Source: Leucaena leucocephala (taxonomy: Eukaryota > Streptophyta > Magnoliopsida > Fabales > Fabaceae). From it: a stretch of 64,000 nucleotides of DNA. Made by a program: the position numbers and the translations under genes. The notes beneath the pieces are model-generated. The model ran no database searches and was not told the DNA's origin. It saw only the letters and a program-made list of their open reading frames with translations. Below are positions 11,332-22,373 of the stretch, piece by piece; within the stretch, counting starts at the first letter, position 1; each line of letters opens with the position of its first letter. The stretch covers positions 17,560,501 through 17,624,500 of the forward strand of contig CM073518.1 in assembly GCA_037074615.1 (NCBI GenBank), written 5' to 3'.

Positions 11332-13040
11332 CTTCTCACACCAACTCATGTTCTCTCACCTCTGTCCTCTATAGCTAGCGCCTTTTAAGCCATTGTCACT
11401 ATTGCTATTAGCTTCTTCATCAGTTCGCCTCCGTTCATCTATTCCTCATATGCCCGTGGATGTTTTTACTTTGACAGAAAAACTCCTCCTCATCCTCTGT
11501 CGACACTCACCATGGTCCACTTAGATTTGTGTAAAACAATTCCAGATATGATTTAGTTTGAAGAACAAGGTTCTTAATGGTGTGGCTTACATTTAGACAA
11601 TGAGAGAGTGAGGAAGACGAAGGTGAAGGGAAGGAGAAGGGACTTGGTCTTTGTCCCTCACTTCCTTATTATTTCAGAATCCTATTTATTAGCATAGAAC
11701 AGAGAGGGAGAAATTTTTGGAACCAAAGGCTTTTGCATGTTTCTTTCACTCCGCGTTGAAGGTCGACAGAATTTTTAATTCTTGCCGTCCGTTGCTCTGT
11801 TCTCGCCTTCTTCCCTCTTCAACTGTCTGCCATCTTCCTTTGTCACGTTCTTCTTCCTCCGTGCTGCAAATTGTGGCTGTGCGTGGGTGTGTTGAGAATT
11901 GTTTCTCTTTCTTTTCTCCTTTAGTGCGTCGATTTTGTGTTGGTTGTGTGTGTGTGTGTGCAAGCTTTCGTTTGCTGTTGCTATGGGTGTTCCAATTGGC
12001 AATTTCTTCTTTTTTTCTTGATTTTATAAGTCGTTGCTACATGTGTGTGTGCATGCTCTTGCTTTTGTTGTTGATTTGTTCATGTTCTACTTCATGTGCT
12101 TCATTTGTTGATTTGCTATGGGTTTTTTGGGTTTGATTTATATTTTCGGTGGAAGAAGGAGGGCACAATGGAAGGGGACGATGATGACGATCTCTGATGG
12201 TGGGAAAGGCGACGGTCATGGAAGAGGGAAGGAATTTTTGTAATTGTTATATTTTTCTTTTGTCCAGCGAATATATTATTATGCCACGTATGCATCCACA
12301 TCAGCGGTTTGAGTCAAAATACTCTCTCTAAACGGTCAATGTTGCTCAAATGAACTACCATATAGTATTTTTGGACTCTTTTGTTTGTATCTCAACCCTT
12401 GAAATAAACTAATTGCAAAGAGATGGTTAGACAGACATTAGTAAAAAAATAATAATAAAATAATCAGGTTAATTTGAAAATCTAATGGATATTTCAATGC
12501 ACCCAACACGAACATTATGAGCAAGAAAAGTAGGGCTTAATGGCATGAAGAAAAGGGTAAACTTACAAAAATACACGAGTTTTTATTCAATTTGTATCAA
12601 ATACTATATATGTTTTGGAGGAGCAAATGTATCTATAAACTATTGAAATGAGAGCAAAAATTTTATTATCATCAATCTGTTACTATTAGTTTAACTAAAT
12701 ATATTGATATAGATGATAACTCAACCAATGTTAATCTTGGTTTGGAGTGGAAGGAAAAAATAAAACACTTATTAGCCCAAATGATCTAAAAAATAAGAAT
12801 AAAAACAATCCTACTAATATTACCCCATATACAAATTTGAGACCTCTCCCTCCTCCTCTCTTTCCTTCCCAACGACTGTCTCGTTGTCCCATTCCCCATC
12901 GCACCTCATCTCCTTCCACTTTTCCTCCTCCACATTTGAAGTTGCGATCTCTTCCCAACCGTAACCAATCACGGTGATCTCTCCTTCCTCTCTCCGTAAG
13001 CTACCGAATGGTTGCTCAAGATCCATGACGCCATTGAGTC
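11332..13040. other. Relict host DNA, no intact gene
   Basis: Continues the flank broken by copia element 1. It holds CT- and TG-rich stretches (including a TG microsatellite near 11939-11960) and pyrimidine-rich leader-like DNA at 12840-12990. Near 12555 a short segment ('gggtaaacttacaaaaatac') resembles the outer end of the long-inverted-repeat MITE family. The open frame at about 11717-12136 is low complexity and I do not support it as a gene. Confidence 0.45.
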
Positions 13041-13044
13041 GGTG

Positions 13045-13293
13045 GTGAAGACGGTCATATGGCCACTTTTAAGCTTGAAATCTCTGCACTATTTTGGCAA
13101 AAATCCCACCCAAGCACAACTCAAAGCCATAATTGCCCAAAAAATTGCTCCGCCCCCTTCAACTTCCCTCGATTTGTTGAGGTCATGAGCAAGCACATAA
13201 AGGCTGAGCCTTTTGACAAACAACTTCGCGGTGTTAGTTCTGACAGCAAGATCCGTTATAAGGAGTTCATTGCTAGAATGGTGGCTAAGTGAG
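13045..13293 (+). pseudogene. Calmodulin-like (CML13/14-type) pseudogene
   Basis: The translation, read in two frames, follows a plant calmodulin-like protein of the CML13/CML14 type. NPTQAQLKAIIA (about 13102-13137) is in one frame. PFNFPRFVEVMSKHIKAEP and FDKQLR (about 13155-13230) then follow in another, and the C-terminal SDSKIRYKEFIARMVAK ends at a stop at 13291-13293. Compared with the family, about 40 residues covering the third EF-hand region between 'QLR' and 'SDSKIRY' are missing. The start of the first EF-hand is only vaguely visible (13040-13100). No intron was seen in what remains. Together the frameshift and deletion make this a dead copy; intact paralogues bind calcium or myosin IQ motifs. 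Confidence 0.75.
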
Positions 13294-13680
13294 ATGCTTC
13301 TACATATGGCTTTTCTTCTATTTAATGTTTTTGGCTTCTCAATCTCTTCCTTTGCCGATTTCTTCTGGACCTCTTCGAGGCTTCATGATTTCCTCCTCTT
13401 TTTTGTCCTTTTGCTTCATCACAGTTGGGGTTGATTACTTTTTCTTTCCTTTTTTAAATTTTATTTTTCTATTTCATTTTAATTAAGACTTGATCTGCGT
13501 TTGTTGATATGGGATGATGTATGTTGAACTGATTTTTGATTTGATTTTTGTTGATTGGTTACTGGTAGGGATTTGAACATGGGTGATGATGGGGTTGAGT
13601 GATGAAGATGAAAGGAATGTGGGATGCACTTTGGCAAGCTATGGTTATTTTTATTTTTATTTTATCTAAATATTGAAAGA
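13294..13680. other. Non-coding DNA after the CML pseudogene
   Basis: T-rich sequence that may be the former 3' untranslated region of the pseudogene. No poly-A tail or target duplication was found, so retroposition cannot be shown. No gene seen. Confidence 0.4.
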
Positions 13681-14399
13681 AAATCTTCTAACAACGGTTA
13701 AAAATGATATTTCATAAAGTAGGGGATACTAACAACGACGTAACAAGTGTACGGTTTAAAGGTTTGAAGTACTTCTGGTACTATTTTTTTACTTGTTTCT
13801 AGAAAACTTTCTTAAAATGTTTTTTTAACAAACTTTCAACAGCAATTTTATAATTAACCGTCATCGATAGTTATTTTTTTTTATTTTTCTCGTTAATTTT
13901 TCATTTTAACAATTCCCAACTATCAATGTATGCATTCAACAATTTTAAAATCCAAAATTGGTAATCTCTTATTGTTCAATGAACCAAGAATCCCTTATTG
14001 TTCATCCAAACATGTGTAGAAGTATTGGTTTTTTCAAAAGCATCCCTGATTAAGTTGATGAGCTCATCTAATTCATCTTATTCTATTCTTGAAGGACTAC
14101 AAATTAAAAACAACAAAATAATTATATAAGTATTAAAAAGTGAATAAATTGAATAATTATTAGATATGAATCGTGTCATTTCTGTTTACTTTGTGTATCC
14201 TCTCTATAAACCCTATCTCAATAATTTTTTGAATATACCAGATTATATAATATCTGCATTTCTACATTCAACACTCTTAAGTTAACGACAGTACTAATAA
14301 AATGATAAAATATTAAATACATAAGAAAATATTAAATTTTAAACCTGATAAATTTATAAAAATTTAAAACTTAAGTAATTATAAACAACTTACCTTTGG

Positions 14400-15190
14400 A
14401 AAAACCTATGGAGGAAGATAATTTGTGCCCTTTCTCTTCGATGTGAACAAATTTACATCTTGAATGACCCTTTCACCAATTGAAAAAATAATATTATATA
14501 ACATGCTAAACTTTATATATACCTCATAAATTTATGAACATAAATTCACCTGTCAATGATTTCTTTAATCTCCAGATGTGGTTCTCCAAACATATAATTG
14601 AACTAGTAAACAACATTTTTACGAGGGACTAAAATAAGCAGAGTCCAATGACCACTATAAAATATTAATCATATTAAATATAATTCTATTACAATATGTA
14701 TATGTGTGTGCTAAATATAAGAGTATACTTACTCTTCAATTTAAGATACAAAATATATTTTCCTCTTGATTCAGGTCATGATATCCGCCATGTACATCAT
14801 CCTCAACTCAACACACGAAGTCATATTTGTCCCCCTATGCTTCGTCTAGGCATTTGTGATAGAAGTGGTTATTATTCAAAAAAGAAAGAAGTAAGAGTGC
14901 GCATGATAAAATATAAAGTATTAAAATAAATTTTTAACTTACTATATATATGGCCAGCTAAATGACAGCTGAATCCAGCATATAAAGATTTAGTAATTGA
15001 ACAAGGTCATTCTTGTTCATGATGAAAACATATGGCTCATTTGTATTTAGAATTCCTAGTGGAATATGCAAAGTAAGTGCACCCTCCATATCTTGAACCA
15101 TAGAATGAATCAGTGAAAGACTAATGAATATTGAGGAACTATACGTGCTAAATATAAGAGTATATTTACTCTTCAATGTAAGATACAAAA
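14400..15190 (-). pseudogene. Ulp1-like (C48) peptidase fragment of CACTA element 1
   Basis: Minus-strand translation at about 14958-15144 gives IPLGILNTNEPYVFIMNKND followed by LVQLLNLYMLDSAVI. This resembles the segment preceding the peptidase in CACTA proteins. At about 14570-14660 it gives GHWTLLILVPRKNVVY, with the catalytic histidine position (GHW) of C48 peptidases, then HLEIKEIIDR before a splice-donor-like GTGAAT. A stop interrupts the second segment. Intron-like AT-rich DNA lies between the pieces. In such elements the peptidase-like part is thought to process or accompany the transposon proteins. It is clearly non-functional here. Confidence 0.5.
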
Positions 15191-15573
15191 TATATTTTCC
15201 TCTTAATTCAGGTCATGATATCTGCCATGTACATCATCCTCAACTCAACACACGAAGTCATATTTGCCCCCCTATGCTTCGTCTAGGCATTTGTGATAGA
15301 AGTGGTTATTATTAAAAAAAGATAGAAGTAAGCACGCGCATGATAAAATATAAAGTATTACAAGAAATTTGTAACTTACTATATATATGGCTAGCTAGAT
15401 GACAGCTAAATCTAGCATATAAAGATTTAGGAAGTGAACGAGGTCATTCCTATCCATGATGAAAACATATGGCTTATTTGTATTTAGAATGCCTAGTGGA
15501 ATATGGAAATTAAGTGCACCCTCCATATCTTGCACCATAGAATGAATCAGACTAACTAATATTAAGGAACTAG
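14708..15573 (-). repeat. Tandem duplication of a 437-bp segment
   Basis: Copy 1 (14708-15144) and copy 2 (15145-15573) match closely from 'gtgctaaatataagagtat' to 'aggaacta'. Each includes one exon-like segment of the peptidase region and its AT-rich surroundings. Differences are scattered single bases, so the duplication is younger than most of the decay. Confidence 0.85.
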
Positions 15574-15834
15574 TTTTTTTTGTTACAAAAATTTTTGGAA
15601 AAAGGTTGGGCTCACCTACGATCCAAAGGCAGGGCGAAATCTCCTTTCCTCCTAGGTGATATCAATATTGAGTAGGGCTAGCCGTCTCTTACCTTCAGGT
15701 ATAAACCTAAGCACCTAGGAGCTATGATGCCTCTCCAAGTGCTGTAACTAGAACCACAATAAAGTGGTATTCCCCAGGGATCGAACACGCTCCAAATAGT
15801 AGCATGTCTCATTTTTTGCTAGTTGATATCGAGA
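15574..15834 (-). mobile_element. SINE-like insertion
   Basis: A 261-bp insert with a T8 run at its left end (a poly-A tail on the minus strand), flanked by 'aactag' at 15568-15573 and 15835-15840. On the minus strand the right part contains 'gttcgatcc' (15778-15786), which fits an RNA polymerase III B box, about 50 bases from the head. A convincing A box was not found. It interrupts the CACTA coding region between its DUF8039-like and peptidase parts. An alternative is a 3' fragment of another poly-A retroelement. Confidence 0.5.
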
Positions 15835-15840
15835 AACTAG

Positions 15841-16690
15841 TTGGATCAAGAGGATTGAGCTCCTCTCTCTCTTCTACCTACTTCAATGTTGGCTTCTTCG
15901 ACATTGGATTCTTTGTAGCCACCTTGTGATGGCCACAAAATGAAACTACCCATAGCATCGTCTAATATTTTGGCCTCGTCAGTAGGCAGAGCACCGGTGT
16001 ACTACTAAGACCATTTTTTATCTTATCTATCATCACCACTTGGAACGTTGGAATTCTCTTATGGTAGTGAATTGTTGTGCCTAGGTATACTCAGCCATTA
16101 CTGACAAGGAATTTCATGTCAAAGTTGTTCAAGACTAAGAGACCACATGGATGCCCATTGTCTTTGATCTGGTTAAGGTCAGGGTTAGGGTCATTTGATT
16201 GTTTGTCCTTCTGATTGTTACTATCCTTTCCACTTGTCACCACAGGATAACTCTGGGATATTGAAAAAATTACTCAAGACAAATTAATTGTAATTGTTAC
16301 TTGTGATTACTCAAATGCCCCTTGAAAAAAGTGATTATTTATTACTTGTGATGGTTCTGACACATGGGCCATTTGAAAGGCAGTGGGCAAACCCATCATC
16401 ATTATAGCTTGATTGACCCTAGCACCCATCTCCTCCTAAATCTTTTGAAGCTCAACTTGATGTTGTTGAGTAAGTGTAGCTTGAACCTTTTTGAGTTTAT
16501 CTCTGGACACCATGTCTATGGAGGTTACACTAGTTCTTCGTGAAGTGGAGCCAAAGAAAATGAACTCTTTACGACCAACCCCTTTAGGCTTCCCAATTGC
16601 AGTCTCCAATATATCCATTTGTTTTTCAGGAACGGATGACCATTGGGTTACTTGCTCTTCAAGTGCATCACATAACATATAAGTAACCAA
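15841..16690 (-). pseudogene. Transposase_24 / DUF8039-like coding remnant of CACTA element 1
   Basis: The open part 16436-16690 reads CDALEEQVTQWSSVPEKQMD then ILETAIGKPKGVGR, like the 'LGT..H.GRVRG' region of Transposase_24 proteins. A K/Q-rich coiled segment (DKLKKVQATLTQQHQVELQK) follows. Further down the minus strand, at about 15880-16180, the translation ends in DEAKILDDAMGSFILWPS. This matches the '..AVGSFVAWP' end of DUF8039 domains. Stops and frame changes interrupt it. In autonomous CACTA elements this protein is a DNA-binding or accessory partner of the transposase; no TNP2-type transposase was seen here. Confidence 0.6.
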
Positions 16691-17900
16691 TTTAAAATAA
16701 CTGAAAAGTACGTAATCATGTATAAAGTTTTACTATTTAAATTAATTATTTACAATCCTCTCAACAATAGTAGTAACTTATGAAATATTGTATTTTCCCT
16801 TCTTAACCCTTTATGTCTTCTATTTTTATTGGCGAGATAGACGTTGGATGGTTGGAATGAATCCATTATGGTGTAATGCAGCAACCTTCTACGTAGTCTG
16901 CAACTGATCTTTCATTATTTTTAACACAAAAATATCAACAATTCAAAAGAATCTCATTTTAGAGTGAAAGTTTTAAGTTCAAAATGAAAACTCAAATAAA
17001 GTTGATTTTCCATCAAACTTTGACAAACAATTTTCTTATTAATCAAATCTTTTAACTGAATTTATAACTTTCCTAAATAATATTCACACTTCTCAGACTA
17101 AAAATAACAAAAATATCAAATAAATATCTAAAAAATAAAAAATTAATATAACATGACAAAAAATACCATAAACAAAGTTCCGTAACTATTTCAATGATGC
17201 CCGTAACAAATACATAAGCAAGCCATGCCAATTAACAACAATAGGTTCCAATCCCAATGACTTATTACTCAAAATTCATACAAATAGGAATAAATCTAAT
17301 AACCAACAAACAACTTAAATTAAGTCTTAAACACAAGAAAACATAGCTCATATCATCTCATAAAGATTAAAGCAACAAATAAATCAAGAACAATCAGAAA
17401 ACGCAAAAAAGATAAAGGAGAACGACGACTTATTACAATGACGACAATGAGAATGACGGAGGGGGCGATGGAGTGATTGGTGGTTATGAAAACTCAGGGC
17501 AAACACCAGTCTTGCGCTATCATTGAATTCTGTGGTGGTGGGGCACGGCATACAGGACCACAACTGCATGAAAGTGAAAATTGTATTCGCGATAGGTTAT
17601 ATTCAAATTTGATTACTTTTAACAGTGGATTTTCGAAAAAAAACACTGTGAAAAGTATTTTCACACGTGTTTTTAATAAGTGTCGTTAAAAGAATTTATC
17701 ACGATACTTTTTTAAACGCCGTGATAAATTTTTACTCAAAGCATGGTTTGTTACTGATCTATTTTTCACAATATTTTTTTTAGGAAGACGCCCGTTAAAA
17801 GATTATTAATAAAAATTTATTTATAAAAATATTACCGTCTTTTTTTACAACATTTTTTTATAATAATTACCTTTAAAAGTGTTTTTTAGTAATAACTCCA

Positions 17901-18289
17901 CTAACAACTTGTACATTATTATAGCAACTTTTATACTTCCAAAAGGTGTATAGTATTTGGTGTCCTTTAGATAAAAGTTCTTGGTATTTTTATAACTGTA
18001 CGCTGTAAAAAATAGAAAAAGGTGTGGCATAATGGTGATGGGATTTAAAATTTGTTATAGGATTTTACTTTTTTATTTATGTAAATATTATGTATTTATT
18101 ATTTGATATTTATCTTTTTAATTTATTTTTAATTTTCATTTAAAATAGCCAATATATATTTAAAAACATATCATTTTAATCATTACCGGTTAGACCCCCT
18201 ATCTGATTCATTGACCCTTAATCTACTGTTTTGATCGTTTCAGTGACTAATCCCATTTTTCTTACATTGGTCATGAGGAATATCAGTAA
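17901..18289. other. Non-coding DNA with a partial MITE end
   Basis: No gene. Near 17935-17995 the sequence 'gtatagtatttggtgtcctt' and the following 'ttggtatttttata' resemble the outer arm of the long-inverted-repeat MITE family, suggesting a truncated copy. Confidence 0.35.
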
Positions 18290-19430
18290 TATTTTGGTGA
18301 TTTTCCAAACTAATTGGAGAGGCAATCATTTTATTTTGGTCCATTTCCAACTATTTAAACTAATTTTTTTTGTTTATTTTGTCATAGCTTGTAAATATTT
18401 CAGTTTGATTTATCAGGTTGTTCTTGTAATATTTTTATTCTCATTTAATGTTATATTAATTTTTGGGTGACCTCAGACCTCAGTGAATATACAGTTGATC
18501 AATAAAGATGAAAGAAACGACTTAAAAAATAAAAGGAAAAAAACAATATTTAAGGAACCCTCCATAGCCCTTGTCATGTCATAGCTAGTTTGCACTATAG
18601 ATCAGTTATATAAAACAAAAATTAATATTTTATCCTCCAAATTTTAATTCACTTATAAATTAATCTATTAATTATTTCTTGATATAACTTAATTTTTATA
18701 TTTTTTTAATCGTCATTACATATTTAACAATTTAATCCTTATCATATACAACTCATTTTAAGTCATCAATTATCCTACCTGGCAAAGAATGTTACGTAAC
18801 ATCTTTAAAAGTTGACATTTCAGCTTTCAACTCCCGCCAATCAGCCTTATCACTTTTAGTCGAAGATGGTGTCAGTTTCAGTCATTGACTGAGGGCACTC
18901 AAGCCTCGCCGCTCGTGGTTGTGAGCCCAAATATCCTTCCCGTTGATCTTGTACTTGGCCGTCCTCCTTCCGATCAAAATTCGATTGACCGTCGGCCGTC
19001 GCCTACAGAGCCTTCTCCTATGGCGCACGTGCCTCCTCCAAGAGATTTCCCATTAATATCTTAACCAAGTTTTCTCCCCAAACACGGTCATGAATAGATA
19101 ATGAGAACTCTTCCTTTATCATCGGAAAGCATTTATAAAACGTTAGGAATATGGTTTTGTCGTCATCCCAAACGTCATCGCACAGTTTCCACCACCGGTC
19201 ATATCATAACCTCTCATGCTGAAAATCCCACTCCGGCCTGAAAGCTAAGGTCCCTACGAGCATGCGGATAACCAAGCTGTAAACATATTTTACAATATGT
19301 TGCAAGTCAACAATATTTTTCTACATGCTATAAATTTAAATTTCGGTTTCAAACAAACCAATCTCCAATGTTTTTAATATTATGTAGTTTAGAACACTAT
19401 CTTTGACAAACTGAGGGACTCTATAGACTT
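18290..19430. repeat. Segmental duplication, copy A
   Basis: Matches 29785-31215 in the same orientation through coding-like and untranslated sequence, from 'ttggagaggcaatcatttta' to 'aatattatgtagtttagaac'. Copies diverge by many substitutions and small indels. A further shared block (about 23310-23430 and 31505-31625) suggests that copy A was longer and was split by the solo LTR at 19573-22368. Confidence 0.75.
18892..19240 (-). pseudogene. RRM-like gene remnant, copy A
   Basis: The minus-strand translation begins around 19220 with DRWWKLCDDVWDDDKTIFLT, then FYKCFPM (about 19100-19170). It ends with GRRTAKYKINGKDIWAHNHE before a stop at 18892-18894. This resembles a plant RRM-like family with an N-terminal 'DDKTMFLTFSKG.P' RNP2-type strand and a C-terminal 'AKF.INGKH.WAR' segment. 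Frameshifts and stops lie between the two blocks (about 18960-19060). The recognition rests on memory of the family pattern, so function is uncertain; an RNA-binding fold would be expected. Confidence 0.5.
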
Positions 19431-19572
19431 ATAAGTTGGGGTTCAGGTAATAATAATAAAAGATCTGAGATATTATTTGTACTTATTTTATTTTATTTAA
19501 ATTTTTGGTGGAAAAGGTTGATGAAGACGGAGTAAATTTTGGGATGCTATTTAGGAGTATTTAGGTGCATGA

Positions 19573-22368
19573 TGTCACATCCTTACTGTATCTTTAAAAC
19601 TATTTGATAGCATCTGGAACTACTTTTAAGGTCATTGAAATCAAATTTTTCAACTTGAGTTTACTCTATTGAGTACTGTTTACTGTCTAAATTTTAGACG
19701 AGTGATATAATTTCGAAAAATCATAACTAATTGTAAAAAAATAAAAATAAAGTGGTTTAAATTACTAAATGAAGCTAACTTAATCCTCTTTTAAGGAAAA
19801 ATAACTCGTTGACTACGCATCGACCAAGTCAACGTTAGTCAACACTACAATGTTACTATTCATCTAATTTTTTTTCTTAAATCTAGCATTTTGGTTTCAA
19901 CTTTGAAAAATCATATCTCAATGTGTAGACATTCAAATAAGGCATTCTATATATCAAATCGAAGCTTAGTATATCTACTATTTACTATAAAAATATCATA
20001 TATTTATTCAACCATTTATTATTTTTAATTATAGATCAAGCGTCTCTACCTCACCACGAGTTACTGTTCATGGTGACAAATTCCAACAACTAACTATGCA
20101 TAACATACATCAATCACACATCAATTATGCTAAATAATTCTTAACTTCTCTTCATGAATCCTCATCTCCTCCATCTTGAGAAGACCTGCTGTAATTGGAT
20201 TGATATGGAAGGGGTGAGATTTCGGGAAAAATCTCAGTAGAAAACAGAAACCATACAATGTATACAACTATATGCTTGATATTACTATGTGTGTACTTAA
20301 TGATCATGCTTGCATAATGATAACTTACATGCTTCAGGTCCCTTTATTATAACATATGGTCATAACATAAAAAGAAACAGAGCATCATTTAATCATACAT
20401 GCTTCACATCATCAAAGTAAGTAAATATCACATAAAACATTCAAGCAACATAAGCATACAAGTAAGTAAGTTCACTACCTAGCATGCAGCATTTCCTTTG
20501 GTCCTTAGCTTTTGGTCTGAAATCCCTTCTTTATAGAGGTCAGAGCCTATACATAGCATAATAATATTATTATTATTATCCTATCCAACATAACTCCACT
20601 TAACTCAAACTTATCTTGAGGTAATACCCCTTATTCTAACAATCCCCTAACTTCCTTTCTATCTATGGCTAACCTTATAGAGAGAGATATTTCTCTATTA
20701 TAACTACTAAATTCATAAGAACAATCCTCTAATTTATCAGAGCATGGACTAGAATAAATTACTTAGCTTATTCTTATGCTCACCGAGTCCCTAAGCTTCT
20801 TGGATTGCTCCTAACTCAGCCAGAACTCCTTCTTTCTCTTCCTTTCTTTCTCTTTCTTTCTTTCTTTATTTCTTTCTCTCATTATCTTTCTCTCTCTTCT
20901 TTTCTCTTCCCTTCTTGGTTCTTGCCGTGGGTGCCTTGGAATGGGAGGGGGAAGGGGTATTTATAGGTGGAGGGAGGTGGAATGGATGGTCCAGATCGAA
21001 TAACGGTGAACGGCTCAGATCGCTCAGTTTTCTCAAGAAGCTTTGCCTGCATCATCGTGATGACATCATCATCCTCAATGACTCATCAATCATGACATCA
21101 TCCATGGACACCTTACATGCTTAGGTGGCACAATGGTGGGACCCTTGGGACACCTCACCAGCTGACTCAGTGCTTCCAGAGAATTCTAGAGTCTTATTCT
21201 GGAATGAACGGCTGAGATCGTGCCACGTGTCCTTAGCTTTTTCTTCTTCCTCTATGCTCATGCCATGTGGCACCTTATGGGTACCTTTCATGCCACCTCA
21301 TGGCTTCTGGATAAGTCCAGAACTTTATCTGATCAATTCCCCAGTTATCACTTTAACTGGGTAACTCTACTTTATTGAAAACTCATTAAAATATTACTTT
21401 AATGCCACTTTAACCCACATAAATATTAGGCCATGTTTTTGGACTCTTGGAATGCTTTCTTGGGTCTCTGATCAAGTTTAAATACTTTGATGGCTCAATT
21501 CACAAGAAACATACCTTGGTAAATTACCAAAATGCCCTTGGTTCATCTTTATTTACTTTAATATGTCTAGGGGCATTATTATCTTTTCACATCTTACTAG
21601 AGTATTTTTTGACCCTGGTCAACTATCCAGATAACCTTTCTTGACTGTCTAACCTTAGTCAAATGATCAAAATACCCTTCACTCATTCTTTAATTATTTA
21701 ATAACACAGAGGTATTTTTGTTATTTCGCACATTTCCTGGACACTGACTCCTTTTACCGCTGAACTGATATCATGGGTCTGGGCTTCCCTTGGCGTCATT
21801 ATGGACCTCTATGTGATGTCATCTGGGCTCATTCAGTCCCAGTTTGCCTACCGACTAATTTTTCAATCAGATATCGGGCGTTCACGAACTCCCGTCAAAA
21901 TTCACTATCTACTGGAAATTTGGGACTGAAATGCTTTCGGGCAGTTCTAAGGCACTTTCGGCTCAACTTTCTATAATTATCATTTTTTTTGGTGATATTC
22001 TATAATTATCATTTTGCTACTGGAAACTTTTTCTCTTTTCAATTAAGTCCCTGGAAACTTTTCCTCTTTTCAATTAAGTCCTTCAACTTTTCAAAATTAC
22101 ACTTAATAGCCCACAACTTGTGTCTACTTTTACTTTTGTACCATGAAACTTTTAGACTTTCACTTTAGTCCCTTACTTTTCTAAAATGACCATTATGCCC
22201 CTAGGGACTTTCACTATTTACATACAAGTCCCTGTACTTTTACTTATTTACAGTTTAGTCCCTAAAAATCTTCTATATATTTTTGGGACTTCTGCTCAAA
22301 GGGGTCTAGTAGCTTATCTATTTCAAGCTACTTTCTAAGTCTCTAGGCCTAAAAATTAGGATATTACA
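19573..22368. mobile_element. 2.8-kb solo LTR (probably Ty3/gypsy type)
   Basis: Bounded by 'catga' at 19568-19572 and 22369-22373. It starts TGTCACATCC and ends GGATATTACA, so TG...CA with an imperfect inverted terminus. No coding region of a retroelement is inside. Length, TG/CA ends and a 5-bp duplication fit a solo LTR left by recombination between the two LTRs of a long-LTR element. It contains a TTTC-rich stretch (20835-20905), a 31-bp tandem duplication (about 22020-22082) and several short open frames that are not convincing genes. A related sequence appears to surround copia element 3. Confidence 0.8.
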
Positions 22369-22373
22369 CATGA

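Larger units (their letters stand above)
13680..17900 (-). mobile_element. Decayed CACTA element 1 (borders approximate)
   Basis: On the minus strand this stretch carries, in order, a Transposase_24-like segment (16436-16690), a DUF8039-like C-terminal segment (about 15880-16180), and a Ulp1/C48-peptidase-like part (about 14560-15190). This is a protein layout found in plant CACTA (En/Spm) elements. Both flanks (13690-13880 and 17610-17900) show short repeated motifs of the type 'taacgg'/'cgttaaaa', like CACTA subterminal repeats. Exact CACTA termini and the 3-bp target duplication were not found, so the borders are estimates. Confidence 0.6.

Noticed and set aside
11717..12136. Open frame rich in Cys, Leu, Ser and Val
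   Set aside because: It lies in pyrimidine-rich and TG-repeat DNA, has no ATG at its start and no recognisable domain.
20915..21364. Two consecutive open frames inside the 2.8-kb solo LTR
   Set aside because: They read LTR sequence, have no domain and lie between precise LTR borders.
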